Below, one piece after another: positions 52,126 through 61,615 of a stretch of 64,000 nt of DNA. The translations under genes were made by a program, and so were the position numbers. Source of the DNA: Streptomyces chattanoogensis (GTDB lineage: Bacteria > Actinomycetota > Actinomycetes > Streptomycetales > Streptomycetaceae); assembly GCF_001294335.1 (NCBI RefSeq), contig NZ_LGKG01000138.1, positions 44,292 to 108,291 of the forward strand. Direction: 5' to 3'. Numbering within the stretch: position 1 is the first letter of the stretch; each line of letters opens with the position of its first letter. The notes under the pieces are model-generated. The model saw nothing but the letters and a program-made list of their open reading frames with translations, was not told where the DNA came from and made no database searches.

Positions 52126-52210
52126 CGACAGGACCCCTTTCGCTCCGCGTTCCTTTGTGCCTATACAGCCTTGGAGGATCACAGGCTCACGACAGCACCG
52201 GAGGACCGCT

Positions 52211-54331
52211 TTGGACCGCACCACGGCAGCCGCCGCCCCGAACTCCGATGACTTTCCCCGGCAGTTCGCCCGCACCCGCCGGTTCTCGCTCGGCGTGCCG
52301 AGGCACTTCACCGTCTCCCCCGACGGCCGCCGGGTGCTCTTCGTCCGTACGGGGTCGGGCTCGGACCCCGTCGGCCGGCTGTGGCAGCACGAGGACGGCG
52401 CGGAACGGCTGTTGGCGGACCCCGTGGCGCTGGTGGGGACCGGTGCGGAGGCGGTGCCCGAAGAGGAGCGGCTGCGGCGGGAGCGGGCGCGCGAGCGCTC
52501 GGTGGGGGTGGTGTCGTACGCCGCCGACGCCGCCGTCGGCCTGGTGGCCTTCGCGCTGTCCGGGGCGCTGTGGGCGGTGCGTACGGAGGGCGGCGCGCCG
52601 TTCCCCGTACCGGCCGCCGGCCCGGTGGTCGACCCCCGCCCCTCCCCCGACGGGCGGCATATCGCCTATGTCAGCCAACGGTCGTTGCACGTCACCGACC
52701 TGGACGGCAATGACCGGCAGGTGGCCCGCAGCGAAGGGCCGGAGATCGCCTACGGGCTGTCCGACTACACGGCCGCCGAGTCCATCGGCCGGCCGCGCGG
52801 CTACTGGTGGGCGCCGGACGGCCGCCGTCTCCTGGTGACCCGGGTCGACACCTCCCCCGTGGAACGGCGTTACATCAGCGACCCCGCCGACCCGGCGAAG
52901 CCGCCGCGCGCGATCCGCTATCCGGTGGCGGGCACCGCGAATGCGGAGGTCACCGTGCAGCTGCTCGCGCTGGACGGCAAGCGGGTGGACGTGGTGTGGG
53001 ACCGGGCGGCGTACGAGTATCTGGTCGCCGCGGGCTGGGACGCGCACGGTCCGTTCCTCGCCGTACAGAACCGTGACCAGCGGACGGTGCGGACACTCGC
53101 AGTGGATCCGGCGACCGGCGCCACCGAGGTGCTGCACGAGCGGACGGACCACGCCTGGGTGGAGCTCATGGCCGGAACACCGGCCCGGACCGCATCGGGG
53201 GCCCTGGTGCTGCCCGAGGACTCGGCCGACACCCGCTATCTGACCGTCGGCGGCCTCCGGGTCACCCCCGATGGACTGCAGGTGCGCGCGGTCCTCGGCG
53301 TCGAGGGCGAACGGGTGCTGTTCACGGCGGGCGACGACCCCCTCGAGACCCATGTGTGGCGTTACGAGCCCGGCCGCGGCAGCCGCCGGCTGAGCCGGGA
53401 GCCCGGCAGGTACGGGGGCGCGGCGCGGGGCGGCACGCTCGTCCTGGCGGGCGTCACAGCGCGGGGCCCCGAGGTGACGGTCGTACGCGGCGAGGCCGGT
53501 GCGGACGCGTCCCCTCAGGCCGTCGCCTCGCTGGCCGAGGAACCGGTGATCGCCCCGCGCGCGTCCCCTCTCACCCTCGGCAAACGGGAGTTGCGCGCCG
53601 CCCTCCACCTCCCGTCCTGGCACACGGAGGGGGCGGGGAAGCTGCCGGTGCTGCTCGACCCGTACGGCGGGCCGGGCCTGCAGATGGTGGGACGGGACCG
53701 CGGCTGGCCCTCGTGTGTGTCGCAGTGGTTCGCGGAGCAGGGGTTCGCGGTCCTCGTTGTCGACGGGCGCGGGACACCGGGGCGGGGGCCCGCCTGGGAG
53801 AAGGCCGTGCACGGTGACCTGCTCCGGCCCGTCCTCGAGGACCAGGTGGACGCGCTGCGGGCCGCCGGGGAGCGCTTCGCCGATCTGGATCTCGAGCGGG
53901 TGGGGATCCGCGGCTGGTCGTTCGGCGGGTTCCTGGCGGCGGCCGCCGTGCTGCACCGGCCCGAGGTCTTCCACGCGGCGGTGGCCGGCGCCCCGCCCAC
54001 CGACCAGCGGCTGTACGACACCTACTGGAAGGAGCGCTTCCTGGGCCACCCGGACGAGCATCCGGAGAACTACGCGCGCTCCTCTCTGGTCGGCCACGGC
54101 CACCGGCTGCGCCGCCCGCTCCTCCTCATCCACGGGCTCGCCGACGACAACGTGGCGGTCGCGAACACCCTGCGCTTCTCGGCGGAGCTGCTCGCGGCGG
54201 GCAGACCGCACTCCGTCCTGCCGCTGCCGGGCGCCACCCATGCCCCGTCCGACGACGTGGTCAACGAGAACCTGCTGCGGTTCCAGCGCGATTTCCTGCT
54301 CGATGCGCTGGGTGCCGGGCCAAGGAATTGA
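52211..54331 (+). CDS. S9 (prolyl oligopeptidase/DPP IV-type) serine peptidase
   Basis: About 706 residues. An N-terminal beta-propeller (DPP IV type, to about residue 440) precedes an alpha/beta hydrolase domain with the nucleophile in RGWSFGGFLAAAA, the Asp in HGLADDNVAV and the His in PGATHAPSDD. TTG 52211 is chosen because GGAGG lies 6 nt upstream. There is no signal peptide, so it acts in the cytoplasm. S9 enzymes cut after proline, and some class III lanthipeptide clusters use one to remove the leader. This gene is 1.5 kb outside the repeat and may be a housekeeping peptidase. Confidence 0.88.
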   Translation: MDRTTAAAAPNSDDFPRQFARTRRFSLGVPRHFTVSPDGRRVLFVRTGSGSDPVGRLWQHEDGAERLLADPVALVGTGAEAVPEEERLRRERARERSVGVVSYAADAAVGLVAFALSGALWAVRTEGGAPFPVPAAGPVVDPRPSPDGRHIAYVSQRSLHVTDLDGNDRQVARSEGPEIAYGLSDYTAAESIGRPRGYWWAPDGRRLLVTRVDTSPVERRYISDPADPAKPPRAIRYPVAGTANAEVTVQLLALDGKRVDVVWDRAAYEYLVAAGWDAHGPFLAVQNRDQRTVRTLAVDPATGATEVLHERTDHAWVELMAGTPARTASGALVLPEDSADTRYLTVGGLRVTPDGLQVRAVLGVEGERVLFTAGDDPLETHVWRYEPGRGSRRLSREPGRYGGAARGGTLVLAGVTARGPEVTVVRGEAGADASPQAVASLAEEPVIAPRASPLTLGKRELRAALHLPSWHTEGAGKLPVLLDPYGGPGLQMVGRDRGWPSCVSQWFAEQGFAVLVVDGRGTPGRGPAWEKAVHGDLLRPVLEDQVDALRAAGERFADLDLERVGIRGWSFGGFLAAAAVLHRPEVFHAAVAGAPPTDQRLYDTYWKERFLGHPDEHPENYARSSLVGHGHRLRRPLLLIHGLADDNVAVANTLRFSAELLAAGRPHSVLPLPGATHAPSDDVVNENLLRFQRDFLLDALGAGPRN

Positions 54332-54450
54332 GCCGGGGGCGCGACGGGGTGTGAACGGGGGGCGAAGGGAGTTGAACGGGGGCGGTGGCCCGTCCGTACA
54401 GCCGTATGGAACACGGGGGCCACCGAGCGCACCGGAACCGGAGGCACACC

Positions 54451-54894
54451 ATGGCTCGACGGGAAACAACGGAGCAGGCGGCAGCGGAGCGGACGGCAGC
54501 AGGGCGGACGCCCGGGACCGCGCGGCGGACCGTCGTCGTGGCGGCGGGCGCGGCCGGGCTGACCGCCGCCCTGACGGCGTGCGGCGCAGGCGGCCGGTCC
54601 GGCGGGGGCGGCGTCCTCGGGAAGGCCTCCGAGATACCCAAGGGCGGCGGCAAGATCTTCAAGGCGGAGCAGGTGGTGGTGACGCAGCCGGAGGACGGGC
54701 AGTTCAAGGCCTTCTCCGCGGTCTGCACGCACGCGGGCTGCATCGTCGGAGAGGTCGCCGGCGGCACCATCAACTGCCTGTGCCATGGCAGCAAGTTCGA
54801 CATCACCGACGGCAGCGTGGAGGACGGTCCCGCCACCAAGCCGCTGGAGCCCGCCAAGGTGAACGTCAAGGGCGGTTCGGTCACCCTCGGATGA
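54451..54894 (+). CDS. Rieske [2Fe-2S] lipoprotein
   Basis: A 147-residue exported protein. The N-terminus carries an Arg-Arg signal and a lipobox (ARRTVVVAAGAAGLTAALTAC), so a Tat lipoprotein is likely. The Rieske cluster ligands are CTHAGC and CLCHGS. The ligand spacing is complete, although Leu replaces the usual Pro before the second Cys. It is a small soluble-type Rieske protein whose electron partner is unknown. It converges with the methyltransferase gene across a hairpin. Confidence 0.9.
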   Translation: MARRETTEQAAAERTAAGRTPGTARRTVVVAAGAAGLTAALTACGAGGRSGGGGVLGKASEIPKGGGKIFKAEQVVVTQPEDGQFKAFSAVCTHAGCIVGEVAGGTINCLCHGSKFDITDGSVEDGPATKPLEPAKVNVKGGSVTLG

Positions 54895-54896
54895 GG

Positions 54897-54915
54897 GCCC
54901 GGCCGCCTGCCGGGC
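54897..54915. terminator. Hairpin between convergent genes
   Basis: GCCCGGC pairs with GCCGGGC across a 5-nt loop between the convergent Rieske and methyltransferase genes. Confidence 0.5.
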
Positions 54916-54936
54916 GACTCCGTTGAATGGCTGACC

Positions 54937-55677
54937 TCAGGCCGGCTTGCGCCACACGGAGATGTGCTTCGCGGAGTCCTGGGTGAACGGCGCCCCGTCC
55001 CAGTCCGCGACGCGCCGTTCCAGTTCGAGCCCGGCGATCCGTGCCATCAGGTCGAGCTCCGCAGGCCACGCGTACCGGTGCCGGGACCTGCCCCGGCGGT
55101 AGCGACCGTCGTCGCCGTCGCGCGTGAGGTGGTGCGAGACGAGAATCTGCCCGACCAGGTCGAAGGTGTCGAAGCCGAGATGCCCTTCGGAGACGTCGAA
55201 CGGCACCGCGACCTGTCCGGGCGGCAGGAACCGCAACGGCGGCACGCCCAGCTCGATGACGAATCGGCCGCCGGGCGTCAGGTGGCGTGCGGCGTTTCGG
55301 AAGCACTCGACCTGTTCGTCCTGCGTGAGGAGGTTCGTGATGGTGTTGTAGACGAGATAGACCAGGGTGAACTCGCCGGGAACGGTGGTCGTGGCCATGT
55401 CCCCGATGGCGACCGGGAGCGTGTCCTCGTCGATCTTGTGGCGCAGGACGGCTGCCATGTGCTCGGACAGTTCGATGCCCGCTACCGGCACGCCGCGTTG
55501 CCGTAGCGGGATGCCCACTCGTCCGGTGCCGATGGCGAACTCCAGCGCCGGGCCGTCTCCGGCGAGTTCGGCGAGGAAGGCGACGGTCGGTACGAGAACG
55601 GGGGCCGAGAACCTCTCGCTCTCTTCGGCGTCGTAGCGGTCGGCGGTCGCACGTGTCCACGGCTCACTGCTCGTCAC
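54937..55677 (-). CDS. Class I SAM-dependent methyltransferase
   Basis: A 246-residue methyltransferase. Motif I is ALEFAIGTGRVGIPL, the SAM-binding Glu is in VAGIELSEHM, motif II is TLVYLVYNTI and the post-motif is LTPGGRFVIEL. It belongs to the Methyltransf_25 type and its substrate is not predictable. GTG 55677 gives MTSSEPWTRATADRYD. No operon partner is evident. Confidence 0.85.
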   Translation of the reverse strand: MTSSEPWTRATADRYDAEESERFSAPVLVPTVAFLAELAGDGPALEFAIGTGRVGIPLRQRGVPVAGIELSEHMAAVLRHKIDEDTLPVAIGDMATTTVPGEFTLVYLVYNTITNLLTQDEQVECFRNAARHLTPGGRFVIELGVPPLRFLPPGQVAVPFDVSEGHLGFDTFDLVGQILVSHHLTRDGDDGRYRRGRSRHRYAWPAELDLMARIAGLELERRVADWDGAPFTQDSAKHISVWRKPA

Positions 55678-55866
55678 GGTCCGCCACCCTGCCGGGCGTC
55701 GTGGGGCGCTGTCGACTGATTTACCCCGGCGGCACGGCACCGAGGCAGGCCCCGAGCCGACGCCGACCCGGGGCCCACCCCTGCCCACTGCCTACTGCTC
55801 CTGCCCGTCTGCGCGTTCACCGCCGGCGGATCCGGCGGTTTCCGCCTGCCTGCCGGGCTCTGCTGC

Positions 55867-56367
55867 CTAACCGATCAGCGGAATCCACCGCTGGCCGTCG
55901 GACCCGGAGCACCGCGCGAGCGCCACGCTATTGCGCTCGCCTTCATCGGCAATGCAGCCCCGGGCGTACTTACGGCTGATGAACGTGGAGCCCTCGTCCC
56001 TGTTGGCGTAGTCCCAGTACTGCGCCTGAACGGCAGTGTTGCAGTTTTCCAGCGTCACCTGCTGCCCTATGCCCTTGGCCGTCACACACCGGCCGGCGTG
56101 ATGCGCGCTCTCCAGTTGGTAACCCGGGAATCTTCCGACTCGCAGGTAGAAGTCCTGAGTTCCGGAGGCGTCCGCCGACCAGGCTTTGACGGTGTCGTTT
56201 CCAAACGCGTCGAGATTCCGGTCGCTCCCGACGTTCTGGAATGTGTACCGCACGTCCGGACGGAATGTTGCGGGGGACGCCGCTTGGGCACTGCCGCTGG
56301 TCAGCAGCCCCGTGCCCAGCAGGGCCGATACGGACAGAACGGCAGCGATGGCCTTGCGAGTTGCCAC
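55867..56367 (-). CDS. Secreted ricin-B-like (beta-trefoil) protein
   Basis: A 166-residue exported protein. GTG 56367 behind GAGGAG gives a clear signal peptide (KAIAAVLSVSALLGTGLLTS, cleaved after AQA). The mature part has Cys pairs and the closing RCSGSDGQRWIPL with a Q-x-W block, as in ricin-type lectin repeats, but only about one and a half repeats are visible. A carbohydrate- or protease-binding role is possible. Confidence 0.75.
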   Translation of the reverse strand: MATRKAIAAVLSVSALLGTGLLTSGSAQAASPATFRPDVRYTFQNVGSDRNLDAFGNDTVKAWSADASGTQDFYLRVGRFPGYQLESAHHAGRCVTAKGIGQQVTLENCNTAVQAQYWDYANRDEGSTFISRKYARGCIADEGERNSVALARCSGSDGQRWIPLIG

Positions 56368-57170
56368 GATCTCCTCCTGGCTTTGTGACGTCTGGACGCC
56401 ACAGAAGAAGTTGACTGTGCAATGTCGTTGCACTTCTCCGAGGCGTGTGCCTCGCAAAGCAACCTACGACCGGCCATATCCCTCTGGAAGGTGGAATCCG
56501 GACGCTGCACAGACCCGGACGTTATGGGTTTTCAAGGGATTTGCATTCCCGCAGGATCGAGCCGCGGTCAAGCAACCAATGAGACCGCTTACGCGGTGTC
56601 CGTAAATGACCGAGGGGGTCCGGCCAAAGATCCGGGACTTCCCGCCATTACCTGCGCGTCAGTAGAGGGGTACGCCGGGACGCCGATAGGGGGCTGTGAC
56701 GAACGGTGGCGGACACAGGGCGGCAGAAGGGCCGGGCCGTACCTCCGGGGCACGGCCGCCCATCCCCCGTTCTCCACATCAGGCCACGTCTCCCCTCCTG
56801 CTCACCCGGCACTTCGGCGCGATTGAGCGCGCCGCCGCATGGCTGAATCTCCACAGGATCCCCACAGATCCATCACTTCACCCGCTGCCGGGACGGCGGT
56901 GCCGATCCGATGTCAGTGCCGGCTGCCGGCTGCCGGCATGGGCCGCATGGAGATCTTCGAGTGGGGGGCGCTGCTCCAGGGGACTCGGCATCGACGTGCC
57001 GCTGCAGGAACAACCGGGTGACGACCCGGCCGAGAGCGAGGTGCTGCTCGTCGGCAGGTGCGGGCGGGCGCTGCAGCCGGGCTCTGTCACACCCGGATGG
57101 GGGCGCCGGGCCATGCGGGCGTCAGGGGCGGCTCGGCCACCCTCGGCCGACCGGCCTCCCCGCCCCCGGA
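56368..57170. other. Intergenic region without a convincing gene
   Basis: About 800 bp between the secreted protein and the isochorismatase-like gene. Short frames on both strands have shadow-like composition. The GGGCCGTACC...GGCACGGCC segment near 56730-56756 can fold, but I see no gene it serves. Confidence 0.35.
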
Positions 57171-57815
57171 TCAGCGGGCGCGGCGGGGCCGTTTCCAGCA
57201 GGCCAGCACGTCGTCGGTGGTGGCGATGGTGGCCACCAGGGCGAGGGTGTTGCGGACCATCGCAGGGGTGTATTCGACGGGCACCCCCGCGATGGCGTCC
57301 GCGGGGACGACGGCCGTATAGCCCAGATTGACCGCGTCGAACACCGCGTTGGGAATCGCCACGTTCGCCGAGACCCCGGTGACCACCAGCGTCCGGCAGC
57401 CGACGTTGCGGAGCAGGGCGTCGGTTTCGGTGCCCGCTATCGGGGACAGACCGTGCAGTCTGCGCACCACCAGGTCCTCGTCCGAGACCGGGATCGGGTC
57501 GGCGACGCGTACCGCGGTGGATCCGGTGATCTGCTGGACGGGCAGCCGCTCGGCCGCCGCGAACAGCCGGGCGTTGCGACTGGCGCCGCGCCCGTCGGGA
57601 CGGCGTTCGGCGATGGCGTGCAGCACCTGGACGCCGGCCCCGTGGGCGGCCGCCACCAGACGGGCGATATTGGCCAGTGCTCCCGACGTGCGGGCGGCAT
57701 CGGCGAGTTCGGGCAGCGCACTGTCCGTGCCGACCACACCCCGCTGGCATTCGACGGTGAGCAGCACCGTGCCGGCCGGGTCCAGTTGCCCGGCGAGTCG
57801 CACGTCCGACGGCAT
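57171..57815 (-). CDS. Isochorismatase-fold protein lacking the catalytic Cys
   Basis: A 214-residue protein of the isochorismatase/nicotinamidase superfamily: VLLTVECQRGVVG (Glu where Asp is usual), LVVRRLHGLSP (Arg/His region in place of catalytic Lys), VVTGVSANVAIPNAVFDAVN. In active cysteine hydrolases the last block reads SxxVCV; here the Cys is Ala. Such Cys-less members are known in Streptomyces and may not be cysteine hydrolases. ATG 57815 has a GGAGGAG upstream. Monocistronic; divergent from the PPOX gene. Confidence 0.82.
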   Translation of the reverse strand: MPSDVRLAGQLDPAGTVLLTVECQRGVVGTDSALPELADAARTSGALANIARLVAAAHGAGVQVLHAIAERRPDGRGASRNARLFAAAERLPVQQITGSTAVRVADPIPVSDEDLVVRRLHGLSPIAGTETDALLRNVGCRTLVVTGVSANVAIPNAVFDAVNLGYTAVVPADAIAGVPVEYTPAMVRNTLALVATIATTDDVLACWKRPRRAR

Positions 57816-57935
57816 GGCGATCTCCTCCTCTGCCAGAAGCGCGAGGCTAGCCGCCATTGCGCCCGTCAGGAAGAGCCCCCATGATTTCTGACGACTAGTC
57901 AGATACGGGATGTGCGGCAACGGAGGGGACGACCG

Positions 57936-58400
57936 ATGGCGGACACTCAGCGGCGCGGGCGCCGGATCATGATGACGCAGGACGAGCTCGACGCGTTCCT
58001 GGCGGCGCAGCGGACCTGCCGGGTCGCGACGGTCGGCGGCGACGGCGCACCGCATGTCGGGGCACTGTGGTTCGCCTGGGACGGCACGGCCCTGTGGCTG
58101 TACTCCATCACCCGCAGCAAGCGGTGGGCACAGCTGCGCAAGGACCCGCGGATCGCGGTGGTCGTCGACGACGGGCACGAGTACGGCGAGCTGCGCGGCG
58201 TCGAGCTGGCGGGCGAGGCGGTGTGCGTCGGCGAGGCGCCCCGTACGGGCGGGCCGTGCCCCGAACTGGACGGCCCGGAGCGGCTGTTCGCGGCGAAGTA
58301 CTTCGGGATGGACGCGGTGCCGCACGACGGCCGGCATGCGTGGCTGCGGCTGACGCCGGACTCCGTCGTCTCCTGGGACTTCCGCAAGATCCCGGGCTGA
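57936..58400 (+). CDS. PPOX-class (pyridoxamine oxidase-like) flavin/F420-binding protein
   Basis: A 154-residue split-barrel protein: CRVATVGGDGAPHVGALWFAW, LWLYSITRSKRWAQLRKDPRIAVVVDDG, GVELAGEAV. This pattern is common in the F420- and FMN-binding families of actinomycetes. Substrate unknown. GGAGGGG lies before ATG 57936. It is divergent from the isochorismatase-like gene and followed by 190 bp with repeated CGGATCGCCTC units before the synthetase. Confidence 0.85.
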   Translation: MADTQRRGRRIMMTQDELDAFLAAQRTCRVATVGGDGAPHVGALWFAWDGTALWLYSITRSKRWAQLRKDPRIAVVVDDGHEYGELRGVELAGEAVCVGEAPRTGGPCPELDGPERLFAAKYFGMDAVPHDGRHAWLRLTPDSVVSWDFRKIPG

Positions 58401-58592
58401 GGGGCCGGGACCGCCTGGCCGGGTCACCTCTCCGGATCGCCTCGTCGGATCGCCTCTTCGGATCGCCGTGTCGGTGATTGTCAGTGGTCTCTGCGAGAGT
58501 GGTGGAGTCAGCCCGTTCCGCGCCGTCACGGGCGCGGGGGCGGGCGATCCGGCCGTCACGGGCCGGGCGCCGACCAGGACGAAGGAGACCCG

Positions 58593-60053
58593 GTGAACGT
58601 GCTCTTCCCCGCGCTGCACGAGGCGTCGCCCGCCCCCGCGCTGCGCTTCGGCGACCGCGCGCTCAGCTACCGCCAACTGGCCGCGGTGGCGGTGCCGCTC
58701 GCCGGGCGGATCAGCGGTGAGAGCCGTGTGGCGCTCTGGGCGACGCCGACGCTGGAGACCGCGGTCGGCGCCGTCGCCGCGCTGCTCGCCGGGGTGGCCG
58801 CGGTGCCGGTGAATCCCAGGATCGGCGAGCGCGAGCTGGCGCACATCGTGGCGGACAGCGCGCCCTCGCGCGTACTGGCCGCGCCGGGCGAGAAGCTGCC
58901 GGCGGCGCTCGCCGCGCTCCCCCGGACGGACGTCGAGGTGGACGGGCCCGAGGCCGACGCCGAGCCGGCCCCGCTGCCGCACGAACCGGTCGACGAGGCC
59001 CCGGCCCTGATCGTCTACACCTCCGGCACGACCGGGCCGCCCAAGGGCGTGGTCCTGCCCCGGCGCGCCATCGCCCGCACCCTCGACGCGCTGGAGGACG
59101 CCTGGCAGTGGACCGCCGACGACGTGCTGGTCCACGCCCTGCCGCTGTTCCACGTCCATGGCCTGATCCTCGGCATCCTGGGCCCGCTGCGCCGCGGTGG
59201 CAGCGTTCACCACCTGGGGCGCTTCAGCACGGAAGGGGTCGCCCGGGAGCTGTCCGCGGACGGCACGATGCTGTTCGGGGTGCCGACGATGTACCACCGG
59301 CTGGCCGTCGAGGCCGGGCACAACCCCGCCCTCGCCAAGGCGCTCTCCCAGGCGCGGCTGCTGGTCTCCGGTTCGGCCGCGCTGCCGCTGACCGATCATG
59401 AGCGGATCGCGGCGGCCTCCGGGCGGCGGGTGATCGAGCGGTACGGCATGACGGAGACGCTGATGAACACCAGTGTGCGGGCGGACGGGCCGGATGCCGC
59501 CGGGACGGTCGGGGTGCCGCTGCCCGGGGTGTACGTCCGTCTGGTGGACGAGACCGGGCAGGCCATCGAGGCGAGCGACGACGAGACGGTGGGCGAGATC
59601 CAGGTCCGCGGGCCGAATGTGTTCACCGAGTACCTCAACCGCCCCGATGCCACGGCCGCGGCGTTCGACGGCGGCTGGTTCCGTACGGGCGATATGGCGA
59701 TCCGCGACGCCGCGGGGAACTACCGCATCGTCGGCCGTAAGGCCACCGACCTGATCAAGAGCGGCGGCTACAAAATCGGCGCGGGCGAGATCGAGAACGC
59801 CCTCCTGGCGCACCCCGGCGTCGCCGAGGCGGCCGTCACCGGGGAGCCGGACGAGGACCTCGGCGAGCGGATCGTCGCCTGGGTCGTGGCCGAGACCGGC
59901 CCGGACGCCGGGCCGCCCCCCAGTGGCCAGGAGCTCGCCGACCACGTCGCCCGCCAGCTGGCGCCGCACAAACGCCCCCGTGTCGTGCACTTCCTGGACG
60001 CCCTGCCGCGCAACGACATGGGCAAGATCCTCAAGCGAGACCTCCATGCATGA
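58593..60053 (+). CDS. Acyl-CoA synthetase (malonyl-CoA synthetase/MatB-like)
   Basis: A 486-residue AMP-forming ligase: P-loop VYTSGTTGPPKGVVLP, HALPLFHVHGLILG, ERYGMTETLMNTS, FRTGDMAIRD, and the closing PRNDMGKILKRDL with the catalytic Lys. The length and HGL block resemble MatB-type malonyl/methylmalonyl-CoA synthetases. GTG 58593 has a GAAGGAG site. Its stop overlaps the start of a carboxyltransferase gene, so the two probably feed the same short-chain acyl-CoA pool. Confidence 0.88.
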   Translation: MNVLFPALHEASPAPALRFGDRALSYRQLAAVAVPLAGRISGESRVALWATPTLETAVGAVAALLAGVAAVPVNPRIGERELAHIVADSAPSRVLAAPGEKLPAALAALPRTDVEVDGPEADAEPAPLPHEPVDEAPALIVYTSGTTGPPKGVVLPRRAIARTLDALEDAWQWTADDVLVHALPLFHVHGLILGILGPLRRGGSVHHLGRFSTEGVARELSADGTMLFGVPTMYHRLAVEAGHNPALAKALSQARLLVSGSAALPLTDHERIAAASGRRVIERYGMTETLMNTSVRADGPDAAGTVGVPLPGVYVRLVDETGQAIEASDDETVGEIQVRGPNVFTEYLNRPDATAAAFDGGWFRTGDMAIRDAAGNYRIVGRKATDLIKSGGYKIGAGEIENALLAHPGVAEAAVTGEPDEDLGERIVAWVVAETGPDAGPPPSGQELADHVARQLAPHKRPRVVHFLDALPRNDMGKILKRDLHA

Positions 60054-61443
60054 TCCCGAGCGCTCGGCCCCGATGCCGAGCATGCGGCTGACGGCCCGCC
60101 AGGCCATGGCGGCGGTGACGGACTCCTACGTCGAGCTGCCGCCGCCGCAGCACCCGGGGCCCGGCAGACCGGACGGGCCGCTCGGCTGGCAGGGCTACGA
60201 CGCGGCGCGGGCCCGCGCCCACGCCCGCACCGGCGAGGACGAGTCGGTCGTCACCGCCCTGGCGACGATAGGCGGCACCGAAGCCGTCCTGCTGTCCTTC
60301 GAGTTCGGCTATCTGGGCGGCTCCCTCGGCGAACGCACCGGCGACCGCCTGGAGGCCGCATACACCGAGGCCCGCGAGCGCCGGCTGCCGCTGGTGTCGC
60401 TGATCGCCACGGGCGGCAGCCGGATGCAGGAGGGGATGCGCGCGCTGACCCAGCTCCAGCGGGTGGCCGGGCAGGCGGCGCGGAACCGCGCCGCGGGGCT
60501 GGCGCATATCGCCGTGCTGCGCGATCCGACCACCGGGGGCGGCTGGGCGACGCTCGGCGCGGGCGCCGATGTGCTCCTCGCCCTGCCCGGTGCACAGATC
60601 GGTTTCGCCGGCTCGCGGGTGCGCCCGGCGGATGCCGATCCGGTGGCCTACTCCGCCGAGGGCCAGCTCGCGGCCGGGCAGATCGACGCCGTCGTCCCGC
60701 CCGACCGGCTGCGCGGCACACTGCAGCGGTGGCTGCGGCTCCTGGGCGGCGTACGGGAGCCGGGAGCGGCCGCGCCCGATCCGGTGCCGCCGGCCGCGCT
60801 CGGCGGGTCCGGTCTGCCGGAGACCGGCTGGCGGGCGGTGGTCCGTGCCCGCGATGCCCGGCGCCCGCGCGCCGAGGCCTATCTGCGCGCGTACTTCGAC
60901 GACTGGGAGGAGCTCCGCGGCGACCGCTGCGGCGGTGTCGACGACGGCATACGCTGCGGATTCGGCCGGCGCGACGGCCGCACCATCGCCTTCGCGGCGC
61001 AGTGCGGTACGGCCACCCGCCCGGCCGGATTCCGTACCGCGGCCCGGCTGGTCGGGCTCGCGGACCGGCTCGGCATCCCGGTGCTCACCCTGGTGGACAC
61101 GCCGGGCGCCGCCAATGGCGCGGAGGCCGAGCGGGCGGGCGCCGGGGCGGCGCTCGCCGAAGCCTTTGCCGCGCTGGCCTCGGCCCGGGTGCCGGTCACG
61201 TCCCTGCTCATCGGCGAGGGCGGCTCCGGCGGGGCGCTGGCCCTCGCCGCACCCGGCCGCCTGTGGGCGACACCCGACAGCTACTTCTCCGTGATCGCCC
61301 CGGAACTGGCCGCCGCCATCCTCAAACGCGACCCCCAGGAGGTGCACCACACCGCCGACCAGCTCCGCGTCCGGCCGCAGGACCTGCTGGCCCTGGGCAT
61401 CATCCGCGACATCGTGCCGCCGGCCCGGGACACGGGCGCCTGA
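60046..61443 (+). CDS. Fused AccD-AccA-like carboxyltransferase
   Basis: A 465-residue protein with two crotonase-like halves. The AccD-like half (about 90-240) has SLIATGGSRMQEGMRALTQL. The AccA-like half (about 270-460) has LVDTPGAANGAEAERAG and GEGGSGGALALAAPGRLW, then APELAAAILKRD. No zinc ribbon is seen at the N-terminus. It should carry out the transcarboxylation step of an acyl-CoA carboxylase; no biotin carboxylase or carrier gene is nearby. ATG 60046 overlaps the synthetase stop by 8 bp. Confidence 0.86.
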   Translation: MHDPERSAPMPSMRLTARQAMAAVTDSYVELPPPQHPGPGRPDGPLGWQGYDAARARAHARTGEDESVVTALATIGGTEAVLLSFEFGYLGGSLGERTGDRLEAAYTEARERRLPLVSLIATGGSRMQEGMRALTQLQRVAGQAARNRAAGLAHIAVLRDPTTGGGWATLGAGADVLLALPGAQIGFAGSRVRPADADPVAYSAEGQLAAGQIDAVVPPDRLRGTLQRWLRLLGGVREPGAAAPDPVPPAALGGSGLPETGWRAVVRARDARRPRAEAYLRAYFDDWEELRGDRCGGVDDGIRCGFGRRDGRTIAFAAQCGTATRPAGFRTAARLVGLADRLGIPVLTLVDTPGAANGAEAERAGAGAALAEAFAALASARVPVTSLLIGEGGSGGALALAAPGRLWATPDSYFSVIAPELAAAILKRDPQEVHHTADQLRVRPQDLLALGIIRDIVPPARDTGA

Positions 61444-61515
61444 GCCGCGTCGGCTGGAGCCGCGCCGGCCTGCAGTGCACCGGCCTGAGTAGCGACGGCC
61501 TGCGGTGCGCCCCGG

Positions 61516-61560
61516 CCTGAGTCACGACCGCCTGAGTCACGACCGCCTGAGTCACGACCG
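61516..61560. repeat. 15-bp tandem repeat, three copies
   Basis: CCTGAGTCACGACCG occurs three times head to tail in the gap between the convergent carboxyltransferase and LysR genes. Confidence 0.85.
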
Positions 61561-61615
61561 CCCTGGTCGCGTCTCTCCGGGATCGTCCGCCCGGATCCCG
61601 GGACGGGCCCTCGGC

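Noticed and set aside
57171..60107. Long minus-strand frame spanning the PPOX and acyl-CoA synthetase genes
   Set aside because: Only its last 215 codons are the isochorismatase-like gene; the rest is antisense to two well-supported plus-strand genes.
61516..61560. 15-bp repeats as an operator array
   Set aside because: They lie between convergent genes, where no promoter is needed; simple tandem duplication is more likely.
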